Shown here: in pieces, positions 16,301 through 30,319 of the stretch
Position numbering within the stretch: the stretch's first letter is position 1
Layout: each line of letters starts with the position of its first letter
Assembly (NCBI RefSeq): GCF_000315425.1
Contig: NZ_JH992922.1
Span: 1,075,922-1,139,921 of the forward strand
Direction: 5' to 3'
Source: Massilia timonae CCUG 45783
GTDB lineage: Bacteria; Pseudomonadota; Gammaproteobacteria; Burkholderiales; Burkholderiaceae_D
Length of the DNA stretch: 64,000 nt
Translations under genes and position numbers: made by a program
Notes under the pieces: model-generated
What the model saw: the letters and a program-made list of their open reading frames with translations, nothing else
Databases searched by the model: none
What the model was told of the DNA's origin: nothing

Positions 16301-16337
16301 CGGCGTTCGACCCCCGAAAAGTTGTGGAGAATGTCTC

Positions 16338-21053
<4,716 letters not shown>

Positions 21054-21077
21054 GCGCCGATAGCAAAGGAAAACATT

Positions 21078-22541
21078 GTGGGCAAAATCACCGGTTTCAT
21101 GGAATTCGCACGGCAGGAAGAGGAATACCTCGACCCGCCCGTGCGTCTCAAGAACTACAAGGAATTCGTCGTCACCCTGACCGACGGCCAGGCCAAGGTG
21201 CAGGGCGCGCGCTGCATGGATTGCGGCATCCCGTTCTGCAACACGGGCTGCCCGGTCAATAATATGATCCCGGACTGGAACGACCTGGTCTTCCATGGCA
21301 ACTACCGCCATGCGCTGGACAATCTCCACTCCACCAATAACTTCCCCGAGTTCACCGGCCGCATCTGCCCGGCGCCGTGCGAATCGGCCTGTACCCTCGG
21401 CATCAACAACGACCCGGTCGGCATCAAGTCGATCGAGCGCAAGATCATCGACACCGGCTGGGAGCACGGCTGGGTGGTGCCGCAACCCCCCAGCGTCAAG
21501 ACCGGCAAGAAGGTCGCCATCGTCGGCTCGGGTCCTGCCGGCCTGGCCGCGGCCCAGCAGCTGGCGCGCGCCGGCCACGACGTGACGGTGTTCGAAAAGA
21601 GCGACCGCATCGGCGGCCTGCTGCGCTACGGGATCCCCGACTTCAAGATGGAGAAGGACCTGATCGACCGTCGCGTCGAGCAGATGCAGGCCGAGGGTGT
21701 CACCTTCCGCACCGGTGTCCTGATCGGCAAGGACTTCCCGGCCACGGTCAGCAATATGGCGCGCGACACGATCTTCCCGGAAGACCTGGAAAAGGACTTC
21801 GACGCCGTGATCCTGGCCGGCGGCGCCGAGCAGCCGCGCGACCTGCCGGTCCCGGGCCGCCAATTGAAGGGCGTGCACTTCGCGATGGACTTCCTGCCGC
21901 AGCAGAACCGGGTCAATGCCGGCGACAAGCTGAAGGACCAGATCAAGGCCACGGGCAAGCACGTGGTGGTCATCGGCGGCGGCGACACCGGTTCGGACTG
22001 CGTCGGCACCTCGAACCGCCACGGCGCGGCCTCGGTCACCCAGTTCGAACTGATGCCGCAGCCGCCGGAACAAGAGAACAAGCCGCTGGTCTGGCCTTAC
22101 TGGCCGACCCGCCTGCGCACCTCGTCCTCGCACGAGGAAGGCTGCGAGCGCGACTGGGCGGTGGCGACCAAGCGCCTGGAAGGCAAGGGCGGCAAGGTCG
22201 AGAAGCTGATCGCCTGCCGCGTCGAATGGAAGGACGGCAAGATGAGCGAAGTGCCGGACAGCGAATTCGAACTCAAGGCCGACCTGGTGTTCCTGGCGAT
22301 GGGCTTCGTCTCGCCGGTGCAGCAGGTGCTGGACGCCTTCGGCGTGCAGAAAGACCCGCGCGGCAACGTGCGCGCCGCCACCGAGGGCGAAGGCGCCTAC
22401 CAGACCTCGAACCCGAAGCTGTTCGCGGCCGGCGACATGCGCCGTGGCCAGTCGCTGGTGGTGTGGGCGATCCGCGAAGGCCGCCAGTGCGCGCGCTCGG
22501 TCGACGAGTTCCTGATGGGTTCCTCGGTCCTGCCCCGTTGA
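21078..22541 (+). CDS. gltD: Glutamate synthase small (beta) subunit
   Basis: The 487-aa subunit passes electrons from NADPH through FAD and 4Fe-4S clusters to GltB. N-terminal cysteines C46, C49, C54 and C58 and the group C97, C101, C105 fit the two iron-sulfur clusters. FAD and NADPH sites appear as [20 protein letters not shown] and [17 protein letters not shown]. It starts with GTG (21078) with AAAGGAAAA just upstream; the start is near the family's M-G-K-x-T-G-F. It forms an operon with gltB. Confidence 0.97.
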   Translation: MGKITGFMEFARQEEEYLDPPVRLKNYKEFVVTLTDGQAKVQGARCMDCGIPFCNTGCPVNNMIPDWNDLVFHGNYRHALDNLHSTNNFPEFTGRICPAPCESACTLGINNDPVGIKSIERKIIDTGWEHGWVVPQPPSVKTGKKVAIVGSGPAGLAAAQQLARAGHDVTVFEKSDRIGGLLRYGIPDFKMEKDLIDRRVEQMQAEGVTFRTGVLIGKDFPATVSNMARDTIFPEDLEKDFDAVILAGGAEQPRDLPVPGRQLKGVHFAMDFLPQQNRVNAGDKLKDQIKATGKHVVVIGGGDTGSDCVGTSNRHGAASVTQFELMPQPPEQENKPLVWPYWPTRLRTSSSHEEGCERDWAVATKRLEGKGGKVEKLIACRVEWKDGKMSEVPDSEFELKADLVFLAMGFVSPVQQVLDAFGVQKDPRGNVRAATEGEGAYQTSNPKLFAAGDMRRGQSLVVWAIREGRQCARSVDEFLMGSSVLPR

Positions 22542-22758
22542 GATCCCGGTGGCGGACGCGCAATGCGGCCGCCACTACCTTCGCTCCCGCATCGATCGCC
22601 GCTTCGTCGAAGGCGGCGATGCCCATCACCCGCGATGGCGCCGGCCGCGCTCATGCGCCAGCCGGACTTCCCCGAACCCCGCCTATACGCCATCCTGCCC
22701 AAGTGAAACGCCATCCCGGCATCTGATCCGCGGTTGTATCTTGCGTTGACAAAATGGC

Positions 22759-22781
22759 GACAGAGTATTGCATATTCTGTC
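22759..22781. promoter_or_regulatory. Dyad overlapping a promoter-like TTGACA
   Basis: GACAGAGTAT (22759-22768) and ATATTCTGTC (22772-22781) pair with one G-T wobble around a 3-nt centre. TTGACA is at 22746-22751 and CATATT (22771-22776, 19-bp spacer) is a weak -10. The dyad would overlie the -10, as an operator would. Confidence 0.4.
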
Positions 22782-22784
22782 ACT

Positions 22785-22888
22785 TGCTATTTCGTCACGT
22801 CGGCCCCAGATTATGGTGCGTTGCAAAAAATGTGGCTTACCGGGCCAGTAATTAGGAGGAGCTTAAACCTGCCCCTTCGGCAGTTTTT
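22785..22888 (+). ncRNA. Candidate small RNA (promoter to terminator, no gene)
   Basis: Between the promoter-like TTGACA at 22746 and the terminator ending at 22888 lie about 100 bases with no credible long frame, only a 12-codon ORF with a CKKC motif (22814-22852) followed by AGGAGGAG. The pieces are those of an independent small transcript. It may instead be a leader whose terminator controls mlaF. No family is recognised; low confidence. Confidence 0.3.
22869..22888 (+). terminator. Hairpin with T5 tail upstream of the mla genes
   Basis: CTGCC-CCTTC-GGCAG (22869-22883) followed by TTTTT (22884-22888). It is 327 bp after gltD and 210 bp before mlaF, so it ends something between them, or is an attenuator. 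Confidence 0.65.
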
Positions 22889-23098
22889 GGATGCTGCTTA
22901 TTGATACAATTCAACAATGCCAATATTGTGAAACATACATATCTTAATAAAAACAATGGCTTATAAGCGGAATTATCTGACTCATTAGTTATTAGTGTTG
23001 TAATAGTACGTCGCCGCCTGAGGGTAAAATCGGGTCCCTCAAGCAGGTAAATAGCTTTCTGCACTACAATACCGGATTCCCCAAACATTAATTATGCT

Positions 23099-23902
23099 GT
23101 GTCGAACCTAGTCGAAATCCGCGATCTGCATTTTGCTTACGGTGAGCGTTCCATCCTGTCGAATCTCCGTATGGACTTCCCACGCGGCAAGCTCATTGCG
23201 GTCATGGGCGGGTCGGGTTGCGGCAAGACCACGGTGCTGCGCCTGATCGGCGGCCAGATCCGTCCCCAGCGGGGCGAAGTGCGCATCGGCGGCGAAGTCG
23301 TGCACCAGCTCGATACCGAGGGCCTGTACCGCCTGCGCCGCCGCATGGGCATGCTGTTCCAGTTCGGCGCGCTGTTTACCGACCTGTCGGTGTTCGATAA
23401 CGTCGCCTTCCCGCTGCGCGAGCACACCGACCTGTCCGAAGAGCTCATCCGCGACCTGGTCCTGATGAAGCTCAACGCCGTCGGCCTGCGCAATGCGCAC
23501 CGCCTGAAGCCGGCCGAGATCTCGGGCGGCATGGCGCGCCGCGTGGCCGTGGCGCGCGCGGTGGCGCTGGACCCCGAACTGATCATGTACGACGAGCCGT
23601 TCGCCGGCCTCGATCCGATCTCGATGGGCGTGACCGCCAACCTGATCCGCAACCTGAACGACGCGCTGGGCTCGACCTCGATCCTCGTCTCGCACGACGT
23701 GCACGAGTGCTTCGCGATCGCCGACTATGTGTACTTCATGTCCGCCGGCAAGATCGTGGCGGAGGGCACGCCGGACGACCTGCGCGTCTCGGAAGACCCT
23801 TACGTGAAACAATTCGTCAATGCCGCCCCGGACGGTCCGGTGCCGTTCCATTATCCCGGCAGCTCGCTGGCCGACGACCTGGGCCTGGGAGCGCGCACAT
23901 GA
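23099..23902 (+). CDS. mlaF: ABC transporter ATPase MlaF
   Basis: MlaF powers the MlaFEDB complex that moves phospholipids to or from the outer membrane and keeps its lipid asymmetry. The 267-aa protein has Walker A GGSGCGKTT (37-45), the signature SGGMARRVAVARA, Walker B LIMYDEPFAGLDP and the H-loop SHDVHE. It starts with GTG at 23099; no clear ribosome site precedes it. Its stop overlaps the mlaE start by 4 bp (ATGA), so translation is coupled. The order mlaF-E-D-A-C-B here is typical of Betaproteobacteria. Confidence 0.95.
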   Translation: MSNLVEIRDLHFAYGERSILSNLRMDFPRGKLIAVMGGSGCGKTTVLRLIGGQIRPQRGEVRIGGEVVHQLDTEGLYRLRRRMGMLFQFGALFTDLSVFDNVAFPLREHTDLSEELIRDLVLMKLNAVGLRNAHRLKPAEISGGMARRVAVARAVALDPELIMYDEPFAGLDPISMGVTANLIRNLNDALGSTSILVSHDVHECFAIADYVYFMSAGKIVAEGTPDDLRVSEDPYVKQFVNAAPDGPVPFHYPGSSLADDLGLGART

Positions 23903-24681
23903 TCGCTCGCGTCCTTGGCCTGGTCGGCTGCACCGTGCGCGAAGGCTTCGCCGGCCTCGGTTTCGCCGTGCGCTCCTTCTTCAACCTGCTGGGCGTCTCG
24001 CCGGGCGCTTTCCGCCGCCCTGGCCTGATTTCTGAGCAGATCCATTTTATCGGCAACTATTCGCTGGTGATCATCGCCGTGTCCGGCCTGTTCGTCGGCA
24101 TGGTGCTGGGCCTGCAGGGTTACTACACGCTGAACCAGTATGGCGCCGAACAGATGCTGGGCCAGGTGGTGGCGCTGGCGCTGGTGCGCGAACTGGGCCC
24201 GGTCGTGACCGCGCTGCTGTTCGCCGGCCGCGCCGGCACCTCGTTGACCGCCCAGATCGGCCTCATGAAGGCCGGCGAACAGCTGTCGGCGATGGAAATG
24301 ATGGCCATCAACCCGGTGCAGCGCGTGCTGGCGCCGCGCTTCTGGGCCGGCGTGATCGCCATGCCAGTCCTGGCCACCGTGTTCTCGGCGGTGGGCGTGC
24401 TGGGCGGCTACATCGTCGGCGTGAAACTGATCGGCGTCGACGAAGGATCGTTCTGGTCGCAGATGCAAGCCGGTGTCGATGTGCGAGCTGACGTACTGAA
24501 CGGCGTGATTAAAAGCTTTATCTTTGGCATCGCAGTGACCTTTACCGCCCTGTTCCAGGGCTACCAGGCCCAGCCGACGCCGGAAGACGTGTCGCGCGCG
24601 ACCACGCGCACCGTCGTGATTGCATCGCTGCTGGTCTGGGGGCTGAATTTCGTCATGACGGCCCTGATGTTCAATAAATAA
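23899..24681 (+). CDS. mlaE: Lipid transport permease MlaE
   Basis: The 260-aa inner-membrane permease of the Mla ABC transporter has several hydrophobic segments and the MlaE landmarks GLFVGMVLGLQGYY, ELGPVVTALLFAGRAGTSLTA and EQLSAMEMMAINP (coupling helix to MlaF). I use the ATG at 23899, within the ATGA overlap with mlaF; the longer open frame upstream is in another context. mlaD follows 41 bp later. Confidence 0.95.
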   Translation: MIARVLGLVGCTVREGFAGLGFAVRSFFNLLGVSPGAFRRPGLISEQIHFIGNYSLVIIAVSGLFVGMVLGLQGYYTLNQYGAEQMLGQVVALALVRELGPVVTALLFAGRAGTSLTAQIGLMKAGEQLSAMEMMAINPVQRVLAPRFWAGVIAMPVLATVFSAVGVLGGYIVGVKLIGVDEGSFWSQMQAGVDVRADVLNGVIKSFIFGIAVTFTALFQGYQAQPTPEDVSRATTRTVVIASLLVWGLNFVMTALMFNK

Positions 24682-24722
24682 GTTTAATAAACGGTTAAAA
24701 CGGTTACTGTAGGGTATTCAAA

Positions 24723-25196
24723 ATGCATCGCAAAACTATCGACGTCTGGGTCGGCCTGTTCGTTCTGCTGGGTCTGGCCGCGCTGCTGTTCCTGGCTTTC
24801 CAGGCAGGAAACATGAGGTCTCTGTCGTTCGGCCAAACGTATTCGATCACGGGCCGTTTCGACAATATCGGCGGGCTCAAGCCGCAGGCGCCGGTCAAGA
24901 GCGCGGGCGTGGTGGTCGGTCGCGTGGGTGAGATCACCTTCGACGACAAGAGCTTCCAGGCATCGGTGCGCCTCGATATGGAGTCTGAATATAAATTCCC
25001 GAAAGACAGCTCGCTGAAGATTTTGACTGCTGGCTTATTGGGTGAACAATACATCGGCATCGAAGCCGGTGGCGATGAGCAAAATCTGGCGGAGGGCGAT
25101 CGCATCAACCGTACCCAGTCGGCGACGGTCCTGGAAGACTTAATTAATCAATTTATCTACAGCAAGGCTGCTGAAGGAAAGGAAGGTAGTGAATGA
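24723..25196 (+). CDS. mlaD: Outer-membrane lipid asymmetry protein MlaD (MCE domain)
   Basis: A 157-aa protein with an N-terminal membrane anchor (residues 9-29) and one MCE domain (about 39-115; ITGRFDNIGGLKPQAPVKSAGVVVGRV). MlaD forms a hexameric ring in the periplasm that binds phospholipids between MlaFEB and MlaC. The length is usual for single-MCE proteins. Its stop overlaps the next start (25193) by 4 bp, indicating coupling with mlaA. Confidence 0.95.
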   Translation: MHRKTIDVWVGLFVLLGLAALLFLAFQAGNMRSLSFGQTYSITGRFDNIGGLKPQAPVKSAGVVVGRVGEITFDDKSFQASVRLDMESEYKFPKDSSLKILTAGLLGEQYIGIEAGGDEQNLAEGDRINRTQSATVLEDLINQFIYSKAAEGKEGSE

Positions 25197-25921
25197 ACTA
25201 CGCCGTCACGCTCTCGCACTTGCGCCTCGGCGCCGCCGCCGCCGCCATCCTGGTCCTGACGGGATGCGCAACGACTGCCTCCAACCCCCAGGATCCGCTG
25301 GAAGGCTATAACCGCGCCATGTTCAGCTTCAACGATGCGGTCGACCGCGCCGTGCTGAAGCCGGTGGCCACCGGCTACAAGAACGTCGTGCCGGGCTTTG
25401 CCCAGACCGGCGTCGGCAATTTCTTTGGCAATCTGTCGGATGCCTGGAGCTCGGTCAACAACCTGCTGCAGGGTAAACCCGAGCAGGCCGGCACCGATTT
25501 CGGCCGCGTTGCGCTGAACTCGACCTTCGGCATCTTCGGCCTGCTCGACATCGCTTCCGAAGCAGGCATGCAGAAAAGCGACGAAGACTTCGGCCAGACC
25601 CTGGGCAAATGGGGCGTGCCAAGCGGCCCCTACTTGATTTTGCCGCTGCTGGGCCCATCTACCGTGCGTGATACCGCAGCGTTGCCGGCCGATATCGGCG
25701 GTGACATCTGGAAGTACAAGGAGCCAGCCAACTGGCGCAATATCGGCGCGGGCATCCGCGTGATCGATACCCGCGCCAGCCTGCTCGACGCGTCCAGCCT
25801 GCTCGAAGACGCCGCACTCGACCGTTACGAGTTCCTGCGCGACGGCTATCTGCAGCGCCGCCAGAGCCAGGTGTACGACGGCGACGTGCCGCGCCAGGCC
25901 CCGGACGCCGACGAGCAGTAA
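25193..25921 (+). CDS. mlaA: MlaA/VacJ outer-membrane lipoprotein
   Basis: The 242-aa lipoprotein removes mislocalised phospholipids from the outer leaflet. It has a signal peptide with lipobox LTGC (22-25; acylated C25), and the VacJ landmarks DPLEGYNRAMFSFND, VKPV-like VLKPVATGY and VPSGPYLILPLLGPST. It is usual for mlaA in Betaproteobacteria to sit inside the mla operon rather than elsewhere. Downstream partner: mlaC. Confidence 0.95.
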   Translation: MNYAVTLSHLRLGAAAAAILVLTGCATTASNPQDPLEGYNRAMFSFNDAVDRAVLKPVATGYKNVVPGFAQTGVGNFFGNLSDAWSSVNNLLQGKPEQAGTDFGRVALNSTFGIFGLLDIASEAGMQKSDEDFGQTLGKWGVPSGPYLILPLLGPSTVRDTAALPADIGGDIWKYKEPANWRNIGAGIRVIDTRASLLDASSLLEDAALDRYEFLRDGYLQRRQSQVYDGDVPRQAPDADEQ

Positions 25922-25975
25922 CAACAAGATCAACCGTGCGCGCGGCCATCGCCGCCGCCAACCGAAAGGAAACCG

Positions 25976-26623
25976 ATGAAGCCATTCATGCACCTGGTCG
26001 CCGCCGCCGCCACCGTGGCGTTCTCCACCGTCCTGGTCGCCGCCCCGGTGGCCGCCGCCGAAGCGCCGGACGCGCTGGTCAAGCGCATCAGCAATGAAGT
26101 GATCGACAGCGTCAAGGCCGACAAGGACATCCAGGCCGGCAACCGCAGCAAGATCATGGGCCTGGTCAACGAAAAGATCCTGCCCCACGTCGACGCCGAG
26201 AAGATGACCCAGCAGGCGGCCGGCCGCCACTGGCGCAGCGCCACCCCGGAACAGAAGCAGAAGCTGACCAAGGAGTTCCGCGACCTGCTGGTGTACACCT
26301 ACGCCGGCGCGCTGTCGACCATCAAGAACGAGACCGTCGAGTTCAAGCCGATGCGCGGCTCGCCGACCGATAGCGACGTCGAAGTGCGCTCGCAGGTGAA
26401 CGTCGCCCGCGGCGAACCGATCACCCTGAACTACCGCCTGAGCAACGACAAGGGCAGCTGGAAGATCTATGACGTGAACGTGCTGGGCGCCTGGCTGGTC
26501 CAGACCTATACCAGCACCTTCAACAGCGAGATCAGCAAGAGCGGCATCGATGGCCTGATCAAGCGCCTGGCCGACCGCAACGCCCAGCTGGCCTCCAAGC
26601 CGCTGGCCGCGCCGGCGAAGTGA
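25976..26623 (+). CDS. mlaC: Periplasmic phospholipid-binding protein MlaC
   Basis: A 215-aa secreted protein (signal peptide 1-27, ending near AAA) of the Tol_Tol_Ttg2/MlaC family. It carries phospholipids through the periplasm between MlaA at the outer membrane and MlaFEDB. Family patterns include QQAAGRHWRSATPEQKQKLTKEFRDLLVYTYAGAL and YRLSNDKGSWKIYDVNVLGAWL. GAAAGGAAA precedes the ATG at 25976. It lies 54 bp after mlaA and 9 bp before mlaB. Confidence 0.95.
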   Translation: MKPFMHLVAAAATVAFSTVLVAAPVAAAEAPDALVKRISNEVIDSVKADKDIQAGNRSKIMGLVNEKILPHVDAEKMTQQAAGRHWRSATPEQKQKLTKEFRDLLVYTYAGALSTIKNETVEFKPMRGSPTDSDVEVRSQVNVARGEPITLNYRLSNDKGSWKIYDVNVLGAWLVQTYTSTFNSEISKSGIDGLIKRLADRNAQLASKPLAAPAK

Positions 26624-26632
26624 TCCGTCAAC

Positions 26633-26908
26633 ATGGCTGAATCCAACCCGATGCTGTCGATCGACGCCCTGACCTTCCTGACCGCCCACCAGGCGCTGGA
26701 GCAGGGCGCGGCGGCGATCCGCGCCGGCGAGACCGTGTTCGATCTCGGCGGCGTGAAGGCGGCCGATTCGTCCGGCGTGGCCCTGCTGCTGGCCTGGCAG
26801 CGCCGCGCGCGCGATGCCGGCCACCGGCTCACCTTCGTGAACGTGCCGGACAACGTGCAAAAGCTGGCGGCCCTGTACGGGGTCGACACGCTGCTGCCGC
26901 AAGCCTGA
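26633..26908 (+). CDS. mlaB: STAS-domain protein MlaB
   Basis: A 91-aa STAS protein. MlaB binds MlaF and is needed for assembly and activity of the transporter. The typical STAS pattern is visible: FDLGGVKAADSSGVALLLAWQRRAR, with the serines of the DSSG loop. It is the last gene of the mla unit and is followed by a terminator-like hairpin at 26913. Confidence 0.9.
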   Translation: MAESNPMLSIDALTFLTAHQALEQGAAAIRAGETVFDLGGVKAADSSGVALLLAWQRRARDAGHRLTFVNVPDNVQKLAALYGVDTLLPQA

Positions 26909-26912
26909 AGAC

Positions 26913-26935
26913 CGGCGGCCGACTGGCCGCCGTTT
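26913..26935 (+). terminator. GC-rich hairpin after mlaB
   Basis: CGGCGGCC (26913-26920), loop GACT, GGCCGCCG (26925-26932) then TTT (26933-26935). The stem is very strong but the T-run is short. Confidence 0.5.
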
Positions 26936-26985
26936 GCATTGCGCCTCTCTCCGGCGTACCCCGCGCAATTCTCCCCTCTGCCCGC

Positions 26986-27032
26986 TTGACATGGCGATTT
27001 CACCTATAATGGACCGTTTCTCCGCACGGTCC
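26986..27032 (+). promoter_or_regulatory. Promoter-like hexamers with short spacer, and a dyad
   Basis: TTGACA (26986-26991) and TATAAT (27005-27010) are both perfect but 13 bp apart, which is too short for normal sigma-70 use. Directly after it GGACCG (27011-27016) and CGGTCC (27027-27032) form a dyad. It lies 78 bp before the ABC exporter ATPase start. Confidence 0.4.
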
Positions 27033-27087
27033 TTCGGTGCGCTTACGGGTCGAATCCCATTTCCGCGCGCCGCGCCATCCAACAAGC

Positions 27088-28017
27088 ATGACAGCAATCC
27101 AGATTGACAGCGTCGAGAAGAGCTACAAGGGCTTCAAGGCCCTGAAGGGCGTCTCCTTGGACATCGAGGAAGGCGAGTTCTTCGGCCTCTTGGGCCCGAA
27201 CGGCGCCGGCAAGACCACCCTGATCTCCACCATCGCGGGCCTGATCCGGCCCGATGCCGGCCGCGTGCGCATCCACGGCCACGACGTCGTGAGCGACTTC
27301 CGCGAAGCGAGAAAGCGCCTGGGCGTGGTGCCGCAGGAACTGGTGTTCGATCCCTTCTTCACGGTGCGCGAGACCCTGCGCCTGCAGTCGGGCTACTTCG
27401 GCATTCGCAACAACGACGCCTGGATCGACGAGGTGATGCACAACCTCGATCTCACCGACAAGGCCGACGTGAACATGCGCGCGCTGTCGGGCGGCATGAA
27501 GCGGCGCGTGCTGGTGGCGCAGGCCCTGGTGCACCGTCCGCCCGTGATCGTGCTCGACGAGCCGACCGCCGGCGTCGACGTCGAGCTGCGCCAGACCCTG
27601 TGGAAGTTCATCGCGCGTTTGAACCGCGAGGGCGGCCACACCGTGGTCCTCACTACCCACTACCTCGAGGAAGCGCAAGCCATGTGCCAGCGCGTGGCCA
27701 TGCTCCGGCGCGGCAATGTGGTGGCGCTCGACACCATGAGCGCGCTGCTGCGCCGCGTGTCGGGTTCGCAGCTGGTGGTGCACCTGAAGTCGGGGGATCT
27801 GCCCGAGTCGCTGCGCCATCTCGTCTCGCACGACGAGCACACCAACGGCAATGGCAACGGCGGCGGCAACAAGTACACGCTGCGCGTGAACGATTATTCG
27901 GAGGTCGAGCCGATCCTGGCGCGCCTGCGCGAGAACGGCGCCGTCATCGACGAGATGCAGCTGGAGCAGGCCGACCTCGAGGACATCTTCATCCAGATCA
28001 TGGAGGAGGGCAAGTAA
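27088..28017 (+). CDS. ABC exporter ATPase (YadG-like)
   Basis: A 309-aa ATPase of an ABC-2 type exporter. Walker A is GPNGAGKTT, the Q-loop lies near PQELVFDPFFTVRE, the signature is LSGGMKRRVLVAQAL, Walker B VIVLDEPTAGVD and the H-loop TTHYLEEA. The C-terminal tail has a glycine/asparagine-rich stretch (NGNGNGGGN) that looks like a linker. I use the ATG at 27088; the frame extends to 27037 without similarity. It partners the permease 1 bp downstream. In this gene order the pair is conserved in Betaproteobacteria; its substrate is unknown. Confidence 0.9.
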   Translation: MTAIQIDSVEKSYKGFKALKGVSLDIEEGEFFGLLGPNGAGKTTLISTIAGLIRPDAGRVRIHGHDVVSDFREARKRLGVVPQELVFDPFFTVRETLRLQSGYFGIRNNDAWIDEVMHNLDLTDKADVNMRALSGGMKRRVLVAQALVHRPPVIVLDEPTAGVDVELRQTLWKFIARLNREGGHTVVLTTHYLEEAQAMCQRVAMLRRGNVVALDTMSALLRRVSGSQLVVHLKSGDLPESLRHLVSHDEHTNGNGNGGGNKYTLRVNDYSEVEPILARLRENGAVIDEMQLEQADLEDIFIQIMEEGK

Positions 28018-28778
28018 TGTTCTCGATCGGTTTCCGTACCCTGTTCTACAAGGAGTCGCTGCGCTTCTGGAAGGTCGCGACCCAGACCGTGGCCGCGCCG
28101 GTGGTCACCGCCATGCTCTACCTCCTGATCTTCGGCCACGTGCTCGACGGCCGGGTCGAGATGCTCGACGGCGTCGCCTACACCTCGTTCCTGATCCCGG
28201 GCCTGGTGATGATGAGCGTGCTGCAGAACGCCTTCGCCAACTCGTCCTCGTCGCTGATCCAGTCCAAGATCAGCGGCAACCTGGTGTTCATCCTGCTGCC
28301 GCCGCTGTCGCACGCCGAGATCCTGTCCGCCTACGTGCTGGCCTCGATGCTGCGCGGGATCGTGGTCGGCGCCGGCGTGTTCGCCATCACCGCCTGGTTC
28401 GCCCACCTGGAGTTCGTGGCGCCGGTGTGGATCGTGGTGTTCGCCCTGCTGGGCGCGGCCATCCTCGGCACCATGGGCACGATCGCCGGCATCTGGGCCG
28501 AGAAGTTCGACCAGCTGGCGGCTTTCCAGAACTTCCTGATCATGCCGGCGACCTTCCTGGCCGGCGTGTTCTATTCCGTCCAAAAACTGCCGCCTTTCTG
28601 GCTCGCCGTCTCGCATTTCAACCCGTTCTTTTATATGATTGACGGGTTCCGCTATGGGTTCTTCGGCCAGTCCGACGTTTCGCCATGGACCAGCCTGGCC
28701 GTCGTGACCGTGTTCTTCGCGGTGCTGACGGGCGTGGCGATCAATCTGCTCAAGCGCGGCTACAATCTGCGCCATTAA
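28017..28778 (+). CDS. ABC-2 type exporter permease (YadH-like)
   Basis: The 253-aa permease has six or so hydrophobic segments with the ABC-2 family patterns FRTLFYKESLRFWKV at the start, SSSLIQSKISGNLVFILLPPLS, and FLAGVFYSVQKLPPFW...FNPFFYMIDGFRYG. Its ATG (28017) overlaps the stop of the ATPase by one base (TAATG), so the two are translationally coupled. It lies upstream of ibaG. Confidence 0.9.
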   Translation: MFSIGFRTLFYKESLRFWKVATQTVAAPVVTAMLYLLIFGHVLDGRVEMLDGVAYTSFLIPGLVMMSVLQNAFANSSSSLIQSKISGNLVFILLPPLSHAEILSAYVLASMLRGIVVGAGVFAITAWFAHLEFVAPVWIVVFALLGAAILGTMGTIAGIWAEKFDQLAAFQNFLIMPATFLAGVFYSVQKLPPFWLAVSHFNPFFYMIDGFRYGFFGQSDVSPWTSLAVVTVFFAVLTGVAINLLKRGYNLRH

Positions 28779-28804
28779 TAGTACAAAGTTTAACTGGAGT
28801 TATC

Positions 28805-29041
28805 GTGGCGACCACACCCGAACTGATCCACGGCTATATCAGCGCCGGCCTCGAATGCACCCACCTCGACGTGAAGGGCGATGGCCATCACTTCGAGGCC
28901 GTGATCGTCTCGCCTGCCTTCGCCGGCAAGCGTCCCATCCAGCGTCACCAGATCGTGTACGCCGCGCTGGGCGACCGCATGCGCGAGGAAATCCACGCGC
29001 TGTCGATGAAAACCCTGACCCCTGAAGAATTCGGAGGATAA
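28805..29041 (+). CDS. ibaG: BolA-family protein (IbaG/YrbA type)
   Basis: A 78-aa protein of the BolA fold with the pattern [41 protein letters not shown]. BolA-type proteins bind monothiol glutaredoxins through a [2Fe-2S] cluster; grxD is at 4165 here. It starts with GTG at 28805 (GGAG at 28795-28798). In gammaproteobacteria and betaproteobacteria it stands next to murA, as here (2-bp gap). Confidence 0.9.
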   Translation: MATTPELIHGYISAGLECTHLDVKGDGHHFEAVIVSPAFAGKRPIQRHQIVYAALGDRMREEIHALSMKTLTPEEFGG

Positions 29042-29043
29042 GC

Positions 29044-30294
29044 ATGGACAAGCTCCAGATCGTCGGCGGCAAGCGCCTGGCTGGTGAGATTTCGGTATCC
29101 GGCGCCAAGAACGCGGCGCTGCCCATCCTGTGCGCCGGCCTCTTGACCGCCGGCGACCTGCAGCTGTCGAACGTGCCGCGCCTGCATGACGTGCGCACCA
29201 TGCTCAAGCTCCTGGAAAAGACCGGCCTGAAGGTCGTGCAGGATGATGAAAACGTCACCCTGAACGGCGGCGCCATCGACACCCTCGAAGCGCCGTACGA
29301 GCTGGTGAAGACCATGCGCGCCTCGATCCTGGTGCTGGGTCCCCTGCTGGCGCGTTTCGGCGAAGCCAAGGTCTCGCTGCCGGGCGGCTGCGCGATCGGC
29401 TCGCGTCCGGTCGACCAGCACATCAAGGGCCTGCGCGCGATGGGCGCCGAGATCACGATCGAGGGCGGCTACATCTACGCCAAGGCGAAGAAGCTGAAGG
29501 GCGCGCGCATCCACACCGACATGATCACCGTGACCGGCACCGAGAACCTCTTGATGGCCGCCACCCTGGCCGAAGGCGAGACGGTGCTCGAGAACGCCGC
29601 GCGCGAGCCGGAAGTGACCGACCTGGCCAATCTACTCGTGGCCATGGGCGCGAAGATCGAGGGCATCGGCACCGACCGCCTGGTGATCCAGGGCGTGGAC
29701 GAACTGCACGGGGCCACCCATGCGGTGATCTCGGACCGCATCGAGGCCGCGACTTTCCTGTGCGCGGTGGCGGCTACCGGCGGCGACATCGTGCTGACCA
29801 ATACCCGCACCGACATCTTCGACGTCGCGCTCGACAAGCTGCGCGAGATCGGCCTGCAGCTCACCGTCGGTGAACATACCATCCGCGCGCAGATGGACGG
29901 CCGTCCGCGTCCGGTCTCGTTCCGCACCACCGAATATCCGGGCTTCCCGACCGATATGCAGGCCCAGTTCATGGCCGTGAACACGATCGCGGACGGTGCG
30001 TCGAAAGTCACCGAGACGATCTTCGAGAACCGCTTCATGCACGTGCAGGAGATGAACCGCCTCGGCGCGCACATTTCGACCGAAGGCAATACTGCCTTCA
30101 TCAAGGGCGTCGAACGCCTGGTCGGCGCGCCGGTGATGGCGACCGACCTGCGCGCCTCGGCTTCCCTGGTGATCGCCGGCATGGCGGCCGAGGGCACGAC
30201 CCTGATCGACCGCATCTACCACCTCGATCGCGGCTACGACCGGATGGAAGTGAAACTGTCGGCCGTTGGCGCCGCGATTGTCCGTATTAAGTAA
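29044..30294 (+). CDS. murA: UDP-N-acetylglucosamine 1-carboxyvinyltransferase MurA
   Basis: MurA catalyses the first committed step of peptidoglycan synthesis, adding enolpyruvate from PEP to UDP-GlcNAc. Length (416 aa) is normal. C116 ([14 protein letters not shown]) is the fosfomycin-sensitive cysteine, K22-type residues are in [10 protein letters not shown], and the EPSP-synthase-like fold has two repeats. The start at 29044 is close behind ibaG. hisG follows 25 bp later. Confidence 0.96.
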   Translation: MDKLQIVGGKRLAGEISVSGAKNAALPILCAGLLTAGDLQLSNVPRLHDVRTMLKLLEKTGLKVVQDDENVTLNGGAIDTLEAPYELVKTMRASILVLGPLLARFGEAKVSLPGGCAIGSRPVDQHIKGLRAMGAEITIEGGYIYAKAKKLKGARIHTDMITVTGTENLLMAATLAEGETVLENAAREPEVTDLANLLVAMGAKIEGIGTDRLVIQGVDELHGATHAVISDRIEAATFLCAVAATGGDIVLTNTRTDIFDVALDKLREIGLQLTVGEHTIRAQMDGRPRPVSFRTTEYPGFPTDMQAQFMAVNTIADGASKVTETIFENRFMHVQEMNRLGAHISTEGNTAFIKGVERLVGAPVMATDLRASASLVIAGMAAEGTTLIDRIYHLDRGYDRMEVKLSAVGAAIVRIK

Positions 30295-30319
30295 GTACGT
30301 ATTAAATAAACTCAAGCAC

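Larger units (their letters stand above)
22542..23098. other. Non-coding gap between gltBD and mlaF
   Basis: The first 150 bases hold a possible hairpin after gltD (GTGGCGG 22549-22555 with CCGCCAC 22569-22575) but no T-run. The rest is AT-rich. It contains a promoter-like TTGACA at 22746, a dyad at 22759-22781, a terminator at 22869-22888, and a small palindrome GCTTATAAGC at 22959-22968. Reading frames here have no normal codon use. The mlaF promoter must lie in the last 200 bases, but I cannot place it. Confidence 0.5.

Noticed and set aside
22852..23088. 78-codon minus-strand frame before mlaF
   Set aside because: AT-rich, no homologue recognised, no ribosome site, and it overlaps the terminator at 22869-22888.
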